A DNA stretch of 64,000 bases from Lantana camara (GCA_037501455.1 CM074858.1:87890501-87954500), one strand, 5' to 3'. Counted from the first letter of the stretch, positions 41,726 to 54,239 are shown. Made by a program: numbers and translations. The notes: a model not told the origin generated them from the sequence alone.

Positions 41726-43085
41726 TGATCAAAACGTAGTTACCTTCTAAGTGATGACAATTTCAAATCTGGAGCTTCAACAGGAACAAGAATTGAACTT
41801 ATCTACAAACAAAAAAAAAAATATATATATATAAATATATACAATAAGTATACGCTAAATTCAGGCAGTATCTATATATGAAATCTGTGACTGGAGAAGT
41901 CATGATTGCAACAGCCAATTTGGATGTGCAATCATGACTTTGTTTTCCCCTCTTGGTTTAGTTGAACAATGAGATATATAATAATCTGTCACAACTAAAC
42001 AAATTTGTATGTGATAAAAGAATAACAAGTTTAATCACAATAAATTGCAAATTAGTTAGTCAGATTAAAGTTTTAACATATTGGAGCCAATATCATATGC
42101 AAGGTAACAAGTATGTAGCTGAAAATCTACAATAGATACTTTGAAGACCAAGGAAACGAGCTAGGGCAAGTATACAACAAGTTCATGCAACATTCACACA
42201 AGCACATTTGAGCAGAAACGTTATTCATGCACACGTTGTAGAAAGTTCGTCATAACTTATTGCTCAGGAAGTATTTTAACGAACCGTAAAATTCCTAGTA
42301 AACTAGACATATCGATCTTTTAAATGCCATAAGTCTCAATCCCAGGGTGTTTCTGTAAAAGTACAGATTATAGAGCAAAGGCGATGGAAAACAGAATTAT
42401 CACTACAGAAACACATTTCCAAAAAGTTTACCGTTACCCTATCAATTGAAGTCGGATTAATCTGAAAGTTTATAGGGATATACTCGATACATTCGTAAGT
42501 ACCCCTGTAAAACAGTTTTGAGAAATTCTTACGTTTGCTAACTCTTCTCAAGGCGTTAATCCAGACCACAAAACAGGGGACAGCTGAGTTGTTCCGAATT
42601 TTTCTCGGGTATCAAATGGACTCGGATAATTACAAAATTTGGCAGATATGTACTTTAATATGCTATTAATCTCCAGTTAAAACAGTTTTTCAAAACAGGA
42701 TCGCACGAGCTCGGAATTTAGATTTGAAATGAGTGCATTCATGCTGTCACATAAGCAAAAACCAAGAATTCATGCCAAAAGAAAACTACATCACTCCTAA
42801 GCATTTAAACTGTTAAACAAACTAATAATCCAGCCCTTCGAAACTATTAAAACCACAAAGTTCATCAACTCATTCTGTATCCCAGAATTTAAACGAACCA
42901 AAGTCATGAATTCAACAAGGAATCTATCTCCCAATCTAGTCCTACCGTAAGCAAGTATATAACTCTATCTGAGGTTTCAATCCCATCATAACTTCCAAAA
43001 TTTCGAACTAATCATACTACATCCACACTACTTGTTCAAAAAGATACAAGAAAGATATAGTAATGAAGCAACATCAGAAAATTAC
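41726..43085. other. Non-coding region upstream of tnpD
   Basis: Holds an A-run with AT microsatellite (41807-41842), a hairpin at 41897-41940, and otherwise AT-rich sequence with no convincing exon. Since tnpD reads leftward, this may include its 5' UTR or intron and promoter. Confidence 0.5.
41897..41940. other. Perfect 14-bp hairpin
   Basis: aagtcatgattgca (41897-41910) and its exact reverse complement tgcaatcatgactt (41927-41940), with a 16-base loop. Function unknown; it could be a remnant of a small inverted-repeat element. Confidence 0.7.
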
Positions 43086-43325
43086 CACGGAGTATTAACT
43101 TTTGGCTTGATAGAAGCACCTGCAGCTTTGACAATTGCACTGATACAGATTTTCCTTCGTCCACAAACTTGTTTTTCTGAAGAAAACAGACGGTTTTTAT
43201 ATGCGACGAAACCACTACAAAATTAGACATGAACATATGACACAAGTTTACAACCTCCAGTGATGTTAATTTTCTGATACTTATATCCAGTATAGCATCT
43301 GCTTCCTTGCAACTCAACTTGAATC
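43086..43325 (-). pseudogene. Captured fragment of organellar DNA gyrase subunit A, two exons
   Basis: Minus-strand exons 43325-43255 and 43176-43086 (acceptors tttcag and cttcag, donors gttgta and gtaatt) join as FKLSCKEADAILDISIRKLT, SLE, then KNKFVDEGKSVSVQLSKLQV and LLSSQKLIL. The xLSxxxAxAILDxxxRxLTxLE pattern is the conserved C-terminal part of the GyrA/ParC breakage-reunion domain, and the KFV.EGK extension is plant-like. It has retained introns. Its parent would be the plastid/mitochondrial GyrA gene. Confidence 0.8.
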
Positions 43326-43569
43326 CTGAAACAGAAGTTAAAGGTTCAGTGGTTGACAATTACAAAATAAGGACAATTTACATAGTCAAATTATTCGCAG
43401 TTGAAATTTCTTCTTAGAACAAAACAATTAATAAATTACATTTATAAAACTACCATTTAAGCAATTAAGGAAAATCATGCATAAACACGTATCTTGCTTG
43501 GGTCTTAAATTCTTAGAACAGAGTATCATGAAATATATAAACATCTCTAACACACCCTCTTACGTGCAG

Positions 43570-44025
43570 AGGCAAACAAAGATGCTGCTCGATATCCTGT
43601 TGCTGCTAGAGTAGCTGAATTGCTGATACGAGGGCTAGTGGGTCCCAATTTTCACTTTTCTCTTTCATTCACCTAAGAGATTTCTCAGTTTTTGTATAAA
43701 GTTGTACAACCCAATGATTTTTTAATTTTCTATGACAGCACTACAATGTGGAGCTTAAGGATAATTCACTGGAACTTACAGAGGAAGGGATAGTACTGGC
43801 TAAGATGGCTTTAGAAACAAATGACTTATAGGACGAGAATGATCCTTGGGCTAGGTTGAACATTGATGTTATTTCTCATTTGTAAGCTTAAATTTATATT
43901 TAGATTCTTTATGCAATTTCATTCAATGTTGCAGATTTGTTTTAAATGCATTAAAAGCGAAAGAATTCTACAAGGGTGATGTCCAATATGTGGTCAGAAA
44001 TGGAAAGGCTCTTATAATCAACGAG
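43570..44025 (+). pseudogene. Captured fragment of chloroplast SecA2, three exons, one nonsense
   Basis: Exons 43570-43637, 43739-43854 and 43935-44025 join as ANKDAARYPVAARVAELLIR, then HYNVELKDNSLELTEEGIVL, and after the break DENDPWAR, FVLNALKAKEFYKGDVQYVV, RNGKALIINE. The last string is the SecA signature region (ALKAKEFYxxDVxYxV..GKxLIINE). SecA2 is the second plastid SecA, a protein-translocation motor. A TAG replaces the expected Trp codon just before DENDPW (43829-43831). Introns and splice sites are kept. Confidence 0.88.
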
Positions 44026-44268
44026 GTACTTTCTGTTCTTTTCTCTTATATATGTGTAGACTTAATTACATCTGCACCCCTAGTTTAGAAAAACCGACGA
44101 TGAACTCCCAGAATTTTTCCAAAATCCAATCTACCAGGGGTGGTTTGTGTAATTTTTTTAGAAATTTAGGGAGTAGTTTGTGGTTTTTTCAATCTTGCTG
44201 GTGTCGACTGTAATATTGCAATATCAGAGGGGGCATAGATGTAATCGACCATGTATATTTGTAAAATG
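44026..44268. other. Possible small palindromic MITE next to the SecA2 fragment
   Basis: From about 44069 (attacatctgcacccct) to about 44250 (in reverse complement gattacatctatgccccct) the sequence is loosely mirror-like: aaaaaccgacgatgaactccc pairs with gggagtagtttgtggttttttc. No clean target duplication was seen, so the call is weak. Confidence 0.4.
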
Positions 44269-44451
44269 TCATGGATATAACTGAAGACTCTGTTGAGACT
44301 GAATGATTGACATGATCATCTGATGTTGCTCAGCAGTAAAAGGTGTTGGATTTGAAGATTGATCACAGGATGGAGAAGCAAGTTCTTGGCTATTATTCTT
44401 AGCTTCTTGATATACCCATCTCCATTTCAGTGTTAGGAGTGCAAAAGTCAT
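44269..44451 (-). pseudogene. Unidentified 60-codon open frame, possible captured exon
   Basis: Begins MTFALLTLKWRWVYQEAK and has NPTPFTAEQHQMIMSIIQSQ. The composition is protein-like and it lies among captured fragments, so it might be a first exon of another host gene. I do not recognise the family; it may be chance. Confidence 0.25.
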
Positions 44452-45769
44452 AATCTTTCTTCAGCAATTAAAGAAACTAGAAAGCTAATCCCTTTCCCCA
44501 AATTATGCTAGGCAAAGGCCATTTTCAAACAAAATACATAACTATCCAAACCTGAATTCACACCAGTTCGCAAAATCTCTCCATCATTTCTAATTTCCCG
44601 GTCTTCTCCCAGACAGTTAGTAATCTCCCCAGCCAAACTGCATCAGAAGTTTCTTCGCATCAGAAAGCCGACAGAGTTTCACAGAAGAACATATTTTTGG
44701 TTAAACATTTGTATCAACTATTCAATATTAGGTTAGGTATGAAGTTCTCACAAAATAAATCATGTAACTAACAGCCTAACACAACACACAACACCATTGA
44801 CAAGTAATTTTCCCTCTTTTTTAGCTTAAAATTCCCCATTACAGTAATTTAATATTCAGCCTTAACAAGTAACAACAGTCGCAAGTACCACCTCTTGATA
44901 ATTCAGACAATTATCTCAAGACCGAGGAAAACATGTATGTTAATTAAAGTTAAAATCGAACCTCAATGTTGAGTAACAGTACAACAAAGGCATTTCAATA
45001 TCAGAAGCACATTTACAGTCTAAAAAATCATAGCTGATCAAGGAATTGGGAGTTTGGCTAACTGATTTCGCTCCACTACTCATCTATCTAAATTTTGAGC
45101 AAGAAGAAGTCGTTGGAGATACATACCTCTTCAATCATCCATCCTACTTGGGAGGAACGTCTGCCTGGACCAGAACGCCAGCAAACAGTGAAAATAATTC
45201 CTTGCTCAGGCACTTTCCAATCTTCAAAGAAAGCATTTTTCAGAAAATATCTAATCCCACAAAAATTTTGAGCGAAAAAATTATTAAAAAGAACTATGAA
45301 AGAACTTTACCTAAGGAAAACAATCAGTTCCTCCATAGGCGAAAACCAAAAGGGTGAAATCTACTCTTGGTTTCTAATTGAACGGAGAAGGAGAAGAATA
45401 GTGGTGAATTCTTACAGTCAAGAGTAGGAAGCCGGCGGCGGTTGAGGCGGGCGGCGGAGGTCTCGGAACGAGGTCGACGGTGGCGGTGCAGATGGGTCTC
45501 GGAACGAAGTCGACGGACAAAAATGGTGGAAGCGAAGCTAGGTGACGAATCGCTGGCTGCTCCGCAGTGGTGTCCTCTCCAATTTCTTCTTTTAGCTGAC
45601 AATTGCAAAATAGGTGAAAAGTTCAAGTTCTCAATCTTTCAGACGGGCAATAGAAAATTGTAGGGTTAAAGCACTTTCAATCTTCCATATTTGTTCCCTC
45701 CTTTTTTTTTAGCTGGAACCGCCAATTTTGGTCTGACTCTCCAGTATAATTTTATGATTACTCTAAGCT
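44452..45769. other. CACTA right-side region, no recognised gene
   Basis: AT-rich to about 45350, then a GC-rich patch at 45410-45570 (gcggcggttgaggcgggcggcgg). CG-rich patches occur near CACTA promoters, so this could hold the tnpD transcription start, but nothing shows it directly. Confidence 0.4.
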
Positions 45770-46016
45770 ATTAAGACACTTTTAATCGACAATGTCATGA
45801 TAAACGTAATCTATTATGACGCTTTTAATTGAGCGTCCCGATAACACTACCATATTATGACGCTCATTATAAAAGTGTCTTAATACTATTGATTTATATT
45901 AATAAGTAATTTAATATATAAAATAAATTATACATAATTGGGCAATTCTATATAAAGCGTCACAACATGCTGTATATTGTGACGCCTTTTCAAAAGCGTC
46001 ACAATATGGCGTCACG
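45770..46016. repeat. CACTA right subterminal repeats (GCGTCA)
   Basis: About ten copies of tgacgc/gcgtc-type motifs (tattatgacgct, aaagcgtcacaa) in about 250 bp, shorter than the left array. Confidence 0.88.
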
Positions 46017-46038
46017 AAATCCCCTTTTTCTAGTAGTG
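46017..46038 (-). repeat. CACTA right terminal inverted repeat
   Basis: aaatcccctttttctagtagtg; its complement matches the left end exactly over 22 bp. Followed by GAT (46039-46041). Confidence 0.95.
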
Positions 46039-46539
46039 GATCCAACAAGCGTGCTTATAATCCAACTCTCTACCAGACTGTAGCCCTTGTTCAACCAAAA
46101 TCATCTTCGATTCCCACCAAGAATCCTAATTCATGTGTGAAACCTTAACTTGTTCATCTTTAAGAAATTGCCCATAAATCGGTTGTCAATCAGAAATCTA
46201 TCTCAGAGCTAAGTTCGACGCTACTGGTATTAATCATTTCCCAAAGCAATCCATGGTATATGATTCTAAAACTTGAATAAAATCTTTTGGCATCTATGTG
46301 ATCTATTCCCATCTCAGCAGAATCTTCCATCTCAGCAGAAAGAAAACACCCAGAGAGCCAACAACCAATCTTGTCTTGTCGTTTGTTAACTCTAAACGGT
46401 ACCAAAACCTTCAACACTCACCGATGGTTTGTAGCTCGTTGGTTAAGTAACATGGTTACCTATCCACATTCCTCGAACTTGATCAGATCTTATTTGATCG
46501 GATTCTTCTACATTAACTCGTTTCCATCAACAAGGTGAC
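46039..46539 (-). other. LARD interior between CACTA and C2
   Basis: Non-coding. Its last part (gatcggattcttctacattaactcg...aacaaggtgac) is a variant of a 107-bp tandem unit found again to the right of C2 (54240-54351). The final gtgac (46535-46539) is the C2 target-site duplicate. Confidence 0.65.
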
Positions 46540-48473
46540 TGTTGGAAAACACGAATCAGAAAGCAGCGGAATTTAAAAAAAATTTCCCAACAAAAGGATC
46601 TAGGACTCGCAATCGTGCAACCAAATTCGTAAAGATAGAAAACTTACTTTTCTTTTATTCTTTCTTGAAGCGTTTCAAGCCACCCAAGAACGCTCTTCTC
46701 GCGGCTTGATCCCCTCTCCTTGGTAAAGCTCGAATCTTCAAACTTCTAACTTGAAGTCTCTAGAGAAAGTCCACCAACTTGATCACAATCTAACTATTAA
46801 GGATGCTAGTTCTCTAGTTAGTGTTTAGGCTTATCCTAGGGTTTAATTTAATCTTGGAGAAAGGAAGGTGTTCAACACATGAACCAAGAATTGTCAATTA
46901 GCTCTAAAGGGGAGCATGAGCGCCCCTATATATAGGAAAGGGGAGGGACGGCCGAACTCCTTGTTGGGCAAGGATTTGGTTTGTCTCTCTCCTATTACTT
47001 GATCATCAAGTATTTTCCAACTTTGACTTTGAATTCTAATTCAAGTCAACTTTTAAGAGAGCTAAAAATATCCAAACTATTTTTGGATAATTTTATACTT
47101 TATTTATTATAAAATAAATAACTTATTTTTATCTAATTAATTAATTCGTAATTAATTAACTAGATTATTTTCTCCAAAATTAGACTTTCTTTTTAATTCA
47201 AAATTAAACCAAAGTCTATTAAATAATTAACTAATTAATTATTTAATATATATATAATATATATATATACACACGTGTGTGACACGTGTCACAGTGACAC
47301 GTGTCACTCACGTGAGCCACACGTGTGGAACCCTTTTGGCCCGATTAACTCGTTTAATCATTTTCAAGCCTTAACTCATGTAACCAAGTTGTTGTGTGTG
47401 ACCCTCTAGGTTCTCAATTCAATTAGCAGTGACCCTAATTAATTAATTCACTAATTAATTAATCAGTCCACAGATTAAACGACCATAGTCTAGCAACAGG
47501 TGTTTAACCCCTAGCTGAATTGGAATGTTCGGATTCGACAGAACCTTTAAGTCATTGATTCATGTGAGATACAATCCTCCTACTTACTATCTCTCAACCA
47601 AGATCTAGGGCAAGGGAATAATCAGAACCCTAATAATCCGGTCTTAAAGCTAAGTGCATTTCATATCCATTTGATCTCAATCCAAGAAACCCTTTTCTTG
47701 ATGTCTTGATCTACTGCCTTGGCCAAGGACTCCATATGGCATATGAATGACTTACACAATAAGAGATCACCTTGCAAATGCAAGTGTAGGTCCTATCTTG
47801 ATTCTCATTCACTTTCATGAATCACTTGTGCAGTCCCAGCATAAGCCTTGAATCAGTTGTCTAAGGCGACACCCTTTAAAGCTTATACCTAAGACTACAG
47901 AGTTAACTCATAAAGTGACAAGGAACCTCAAGTCTAAGGATCAATTAATCACATCAATGACTCGTGAGATATTTCCTAATCTGGAAGTTTCCATTTCCTG
48001 AAATAGAAACTTCCTTTCCCATTTAGGAATGTTCTCACACGGGGCACCTCAGTGAACTTACTTATTAAAGTAAGCACCCTCATGTATCACGCACGTATCA
48101 ACTATACACTTTGCACCTCCATGAAACAAGGTGGTCCTTCTTAAGGGCGTGATCCCACAAGCAAGCCTTAGAGGAGTCAGGTTGACACTCCCACTGTCTG
48201 TAGGACTCATCGGCTTGGAGTATTTTACTAATCATGACTTATGTGATATAGGGCTCGTTTCATGAACCATTTCACCTAAATGGTAGAGTCCTAAAGTCAT
48301 CAGGATTAGGGGAGTTCTCATACATGCACAGCTAAAGTAAACGCATACCAAACAAGAGCATATAAAGAAGTGTTGCCTCAATTCGTTATTTCATTCAAAG
48401 ATTGTCTGTGATTACAATAAGGAAAAGCACAAAGCGGATATACAATCGGCTTTCTAGGGCACTATTCCTAACA
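46540..48473 (-). repeat. C2 LTR A, 1,934 bp
   Basis: TGTTGGAAAACACG...CTATTCCTAACA. Same length as LTR B and nearly identical to it. It carries CACGTG repeats near 47272-47325 next to an AT dinucleotide run (atatatatatat), and a TATA-like ctatatatagg at 46926. It differs from C1 LTRs by several indels, so C2 is a separate subgroup. Confidence 0.92.
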
Positions 48474-49210
48474 ATCTCCCACTTGCCCGTCAAAGCCATT
48501 CTAAAGCCATTCACTTTCATGAATCACTTGTGCAGTCCCAGCATAAGCCTTGAATCAGTTGTCTAAGGCGACACCCTTTAAAGCTTATACTTAAGACTAC
48601 AGAGTTAACTCATAAAGTGACAAGGAACCTCAAGTCTAAGGATCAATTAATCACATCAATGACTCGTGAGATATTTCCTAATCTGGAAGTTTCCATTTCC
48701 TGAAATAGAAACTTCCTTTCCCATTTAGGAATGTTCTCACACGGGGCACCTCAGTGAACTTACTTATTAAAGTAAGCACCCTCATGTATCACGCACGTAT
48801 CAACTATACACTTTGCACCTCCATGAAACAAGGTGGTCCTTCTTAAGGGCGTGATCCCACAAGCAAGCCTTAGAGGAGTCAGGTTGACACTCCCACTGTC
48901 TGTAGGACTCATCGGCTTGGAGTATTTTACTAATCATGACTTATGTGATATAGGGCTCGTTTCATGAACCATTTCACCTAAATGGTAGAGTCCTAAAGTC
49001 ATCAGGATTAGGGGAGTTCTCATACATGCACAGCTAAAGTAAACGCATACCAAACAAGAGCATATAAAGAAGTGTTGCCTCAATTCGTTATTTCATTCAA
49101 AGATTGTCTGTGATTACAATAAGGAAAAGCACAAAGCGGATATACAATCGGCTTTCTAGGGCACTATTCCTAACAATCTCCCACTTGCCCGTCAAAGCCA
49201 TTCTAAAGCT
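48474..49210 (-). repeat. 702-bp tandem duplication of LTR 3' half plus PPT
   Basis: The bases 47807-48508 (second half of the LTR, the PPT and the first codons of the pol end) repeat at 48509-49210 with very few differences (for example cttatacct against cttatactt). The join has CCATTC on both sides, suggesting short-homology slippage. It leaves two PPT copies (48474 and 49176). Confidence 0.92.
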
Positions 49211-52200
49211 ACTCTAAGTCCCATCTTCTGAAGATGACCTTGGAAAGCTTCTCGACTAAGGGGTTTAGTAAGTGGATCTGCCACGTTCTCTGCTGATGTG
49301 ACCCTCTCGATTAGCACATCACCTCTTTTGATAATATCACGGATTAGGTGATACTTCCTCATAATGTGCTTGGTCCGTTGGTGAGATCTTGGTTCTCTTG
49401 CTTGAGCAACCGCCCCAGTGTTGTCACAAAACACAGTAATGGGGTCTTTCATGCTAGGAACAACATTCAACTCTTGAATGAAGTTTCTAATCCAAACACC
49501 TTCCTTAGCTGCATCATTTGCAGCTAAGTATTTGGCCTCAGTGGTCGAATCTGCAGTGGTAGTTTGCTTGGAACTCCTCCAACTCACTGCTCCGCCGTTT
49601 AGGCAGAAAATGTATCCTGACAATGACTTAAAATCATCTAAGTCTGATGCAAAGCTTGCATCTAAGAATAAATCTTTAGTACTTTTCAAGTACTTAAGAA
49701 TATTCTTCACGGCAGCCCAATGACCATCTCCAGGGTCAGATTGGAAGCGACTTGTCACACTAAGTGCATAAGCCACATCCGGTCGAGTACATAACATTGC
49801 ATACATTATGCTACCTATTGCTGACGCATAAGGTGTATGAGTCATTCTCTCCTTCTCAAGGTTAGTCTTAGGACACATCTTCTTTGAAAGATATATTCCT
49901 ACACTCATAGGAAGGTTCTTAACCTTTGCTGACTCCATATTGAATCTTTTCAATACTTTGTCAATGTACATCGACTGTGATAGTCCTATTAACCTTCTAG
50001 ATCTATCTCTATAGATTTTAATTCCAAGGATATAGGACGCATCACCAAGATCTTTCATCTCGAATTGGTTTGATAACCATAACTTAGTCACTTTCATGTC
50101 ATCCTTCGAATTCCTAATAAGAAGGATGTCATCAACATAAAGTACTAAGAATTGCACTGAGGTCTCCAATTCCTTTCTATACACACATGATTCATTCGAA
50201 ATTTGGATGAAGCCAAACGCTTTGACCGATTCATCAAATCGAATGTTCCAATTCCTAGAAGCCTGTTTCAATCCATAGATTGATCTTTGGAGTTTGCAAA
50301 CTTTTTGCTCACTCCCACTGAATGTGAAACCTATGGGTTGCTCCATATAAATGTCTTTGTCAATATCACCATTGAGAAAGGCAGTTTTCACATCCATTTG
50401 CCATATCTCATAGTCATAATATGCAGCAATGGCAAGCATGATTCGAATGGACTTTTGCATTGCAACTGGTGAAAAGGTTTTGTGAAAGTCCACGCCGGGT
50501 CTTTGAGTGAATCCTTTTGCAACCAGTCTTGCTTTGTAGGCTGCAATGCTTCCATCAACTCCAAGCTTTCTCTTAAAGATCCATTTGCAACCTATGGGTT
50601 TGACCCCATCAGGCAAATCTACCAAGGTCCAAACTTGGTTGGAGTTCATGGAATCCATTTCGGATTTCATGGCTTCTATCCACTGTTCAGAGTCAGAATC
50701 TGAAAGTGCCTCCTCATATGTTAAAGGATCATTATCCTTTTGAGAGATTTCATGGAAGAATCCATACCATCTCTCCGGCTGTCTAGGAGTGCGTTCAGAA
50801 CGCCTTAGAGGAGGATTTTCGTGTGTATCGAAATTCGTGATTGGTTGTAGTTGATCAGAGTGGGACGTTTCTTCAGTGGGTGATGTGGGGTCATTTTGTA
50901 CTTCTTCTAATTCTATGATCTTGCCTTTCTTTTCTTTAAGGAACAGTTCCTCAAGAAAAGTGGCATTTCTGGAAACAAACACCTTTTGCTCAGATTGATC
51001 ATAGAAATAGTATCCTATGGATTCCTTAGGATAACCTACAAAGTAGCATAAGTTAGAACGAGATTCTAACTTATCTCCCACTGTCCTCTTCATGTAAGCA
51101 GGACAACCCCAAATTCTTAAGTAAGAATAACTAGGGATTTTACCATGCCACATTTCATAGTGCGTCTTGGGGACTGACTTAGAGGGAACTAGATTCAGAA
51201 TCTTTGCTGCACTTTCTAGGGCATAACCCCAGAAAGAAGGTGGTAAGTCAGTGAAACTCATCATGGAACGAACTATATCAAGTAAGGTTCGATTCCTTCT
51301 CTCAGAAACTCCATTAAGCTGAGGAGTTCCCGGAGGAGTCCACTGAGAGATAATCCCATTATCTTTGAGATGATTAAGGAATTCTTCACTAAGATACTCG
51401 CCTCCTCGATCAGATCGAAGTGCTTTGATCTTGTGACCAGTTTTGTTCTCAACCTCCTTTTGAAATTCTAAGAATTTCTCAAAAGCTTCAGATTTATACT
51501 TCATTAAGTATACATAACCATACCGACTAAAGTCATCAGTAAAGGTTATGAAGTACTGATGATTGTTTCTAGTGCTTACACTAAGCGGTCCACAAACATC
51601 AGTATGGATCAAATCCAAAACCTCAGTGGCACGTTCCACAGTTCCTTTAAAAGGAACTTTGGACATCTTTCCTTTGAGACAGGATTCGCAAGAAGTCAAC
51701 TCTTTGAGATCATTTTCAGAGAATGATCCTAAAGTGTTTATCTTGCTAATTCTGTTCTTGGAAATGTGTCCTAATCTAGCGTGCCATAAGGGAGCTGAAA
51801 CTTTGTCATCTCTCTTACGCTTTGTTTCTCGTTGTATATTCATAATATTGATATTTTGAGTTAGGTAAAGTCCATTACTTAGAGTACCGATATGAACGGA
51901 AGAGTTGTTCCGTTTGATAAAGTATTTACCATTCTTAATATAAGTTTCATAACCTTCACAATCTAATATTGGAACTGAAATTATATTACGAATAATGCTC
52001 GGTACATAAAGGACTTTATTTAATATTAACTCAAAACTTCCTAAATCTAATCTAATTGTGCCTAAAGCTCGATCTTCAACGTTTGAGCCATCACCGATCT
52101 TCAAGACACATTCTCCTTCTTTGAGTTGTTGGACTTCACTTAGCATCTGTACATCATTACAGATATGAGTTCCACAACCGGTATCAAGTACCCAAGAACT

Positions 52201-52274
52201 AGAATTAATAGAAAGATTTACTTCAACGAGAAAGATACCTTTCTTTAGAGTAGCCTTGTACTCTGGGCAGTTTC
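49192..52274 (-). CDS. C2 copia pol: open from zinc knuckle end to RNase H, gag missing
   Basis: Open frame of 984 residues from the Met at 52146, with upstream codons open to the junction. It contains protease DTGCGTHIC just upstream of that Met; the integrase zinc finger (H122, H127, C153, C156) and DDE residues D183, D246, E282; RT (QMDVKTAFLNGD, YVDDILL); and RNase H (TADSTTEAKYLA). A 42-bp in-frame deletion near 49665, compared with C1, removes 14 residues (VYGGQKDLTVEGYC) just before the DASFAS motif of RNase H. The TAA seen in C1 is absent. Without gag it is not autonomous. Confidence 0.88.
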
Positions 52275-52305
52275 TACATTAACTCGTTTCCATCAACAAG
52301 GTGAC

Positions 52306-54239
52306 TGTTGGAAAACACGAATCAGAAAGCAGCGGAATTTAAAAAAATTTTCCCAACAAAAGGATCTAGGACTCGCAATCGTGCAACCAAATTCGTAAAG
52401 ATAGAAAACTTACTTTTCTTTTATTCTTTCTTGAAGCGTTTCAAGCCACCCAAGAACGCTCTTCTCGCAGCTTGATCCCCTCTCCTTGGTAAAGCTCGAA
52501 TCTTCAAACTTCTAACTTGAAGTCTCTAGAGAAAGTCCACCAACTTGATCACAATCTAACTAGTAAGGATGCTAGTTCTCTAGTTAGTGTTTAGGCTTAA
52601 CCTAGGGTTTAATTTAATCTTGGAGAAAGGAAGGTGTTCAACACATGAACCAAGAATTGTCAATTAGCTCTAAAGGGGAGCATGAGCTCCCCTATATATA
52701 GGAAAGGGGAGGGACGGCCGAACTCCTTGTTGGGCAAGGATTTGGTTTGTCTCTCTCCTATTACTTGATCATCAAGTATTTTCCAACTTTGACTTTGAAT
52801 TCTAATTCAAGTCAACTTTTAAGAGAGCTAAAAATATCCAAACTATTTTTGGATAATTTTATACTTTATTTATTATAAAATAAATAACTTATTTTTATCT
52901 AATCAATTAATTCGTAATTAATTAACTAGATTATTTTCTCCAAAATTAGACTTTCTTTTTAATTCAAAATTAAACCAAAGTCTATTAAATAATTAACTAA
53001 TTAATTATTTAATATATATATAATATATATATATACACACGTGTGTGACGCGTGTCACAGTGACACGTGTCACTCACGTGAGCCACACGTGTGGAACCCT
53101 TTTGGCCCGATTAACTCGTTTAATCATTTTCAAGCCTCAACTCATGTAACCAAGTTGTTGTGTGTGACCCTCTAGGTTCTCAATTCAATTAGCAGTGACC
53201 CTAATTAATTAATTCACTAATTAATTAATCAGTCCACAGATTAAACGACCATAGTCTAGCAACAGGTGTTTAACCCCTAGCTGAATTGGAATGTTCGGAT
53301 TCGACAGAACCTTTAAGTCATTGATTCATGTGATATACAATCCTCCTACTTACTATCTCTCAACCAAGATCTAGGGCAAGGGAATAATCAGAACCCTAAT
53401 AATCCGGTCTTAAGGCTAAGTGCATTTCATATCCATTTGATCTCAATCCAAGAAACCCTTTTCTTGATGTCTTGATCTACTGCCTTGGCCAAGGACTCCA
53501 TATGGCATATGAATGACTTACACAATAAGAGATCACCTTGCAAATGCAAGTGTAGGTCCTATCTTGATTCTCATTCACTTTCATGAATCACTTGTGCAGT
53601 CCCAGCATAAGCCTTGAATCAGTTGTCTAAGGCGACACCCTTTAAAGCTTATACCTAAGACTACAGAGTTAACTCATAAAGTGACAAGGAACCTCAAGTC
53701 TAAGGATCAATTAATCACATCAATGACTCGTGAGATATTTCCTAATCTGGAAGTTTCCATTTCCTGAAATAGAAACTTCCTTTCCCATTTAGGAATCTTC
53801 TCACACGGGGCACCTCAGTGAACTTACTTATTAAAGTAAGCACCCTCATGTATCACGCACGTATCAACTATACACTTTGCACCTCCATGAAACAAGGTGG
53901 TCCTTCTTAAGGGCGTGATCCCACAAGCAAGCCTTAGAGGAGTCAGGTTGACACTCCCACTGTCTGTAGGACTCATCGGCTTGGAGTATTTTACTAATCA
54001 TGACTTATGTGATATAGGGCTCGTTTCATGAACCATTTCACCTAAATGGTAGAGTCCTAAAGTCATCAGGATTAGGGGAGTTCTCATACATGCACAGCTA
54101 AAGTAAACGCATACCAAACAAGAGCATATAAAGAAGTGTTGCCTCAATTCGTTATTTCATTCAAAGATTGCCTGTGATTACAATAAGGAAAAGCACAAAG
54201 CGGATATACAATCGGCTTTCTAGGGCACTATTCCTAACA
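52306..54239 (-). repeat. C2 LTR B (solo-like), 1,934 bp
   Basis: Complete LTR with GTGAC on both sides (52301-52305 and 54240-54244), as a solo LTR would have. CACGTG repeats near 53039-53088, TATA-like ctatatatagg near 52692, preceded by ggggagcatgagctcccc, an imperfect palindrome. Confidence 0.9.

Larger units (their letters stand above)
46540..54239 (-). mobile_element. Rearranged copia locus C2: gag-less element plus solo LTR in tandem
   Basis: LTR A (46540-48473), a 702-bp tandem duplication, an internal region with pol (about 49176-52274), then a second copy of the left flank ending in GTGAC (52277-52305), then LTR B (52306-54239), then GTGAC again (54240-54244). PBS, leader and nearly all of gag are absent. 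The join at about 52271-52275 shows the microhomology ttct between gag zinc-knuckle DNA and the flank. This fits an unequal exchange between internal DNA and the left flank, followed by LTR-LTR recombination reducing the second copy to a solo LTR. An assembly collapse or mis-join is the alternative. Confidence 0.85.

Noticed and set aside
41897..41940. microRNA precursor
   Set aside because: Stem of only 14 bp is too short for a plant pre-miRNA (about 21-bp duplex needed).
42336..42569. 77-codon open frame upstream of tnpD
   Set aside because: No recognised motif, no splice context joining it to neighbours; looks like chance in non-coding DNA.
45324..45626. Arg/His-rich open frame near the CACTA right end
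   Set aside because: GC-rich composition, no recognised domain, overlapping open frame on the other strand.
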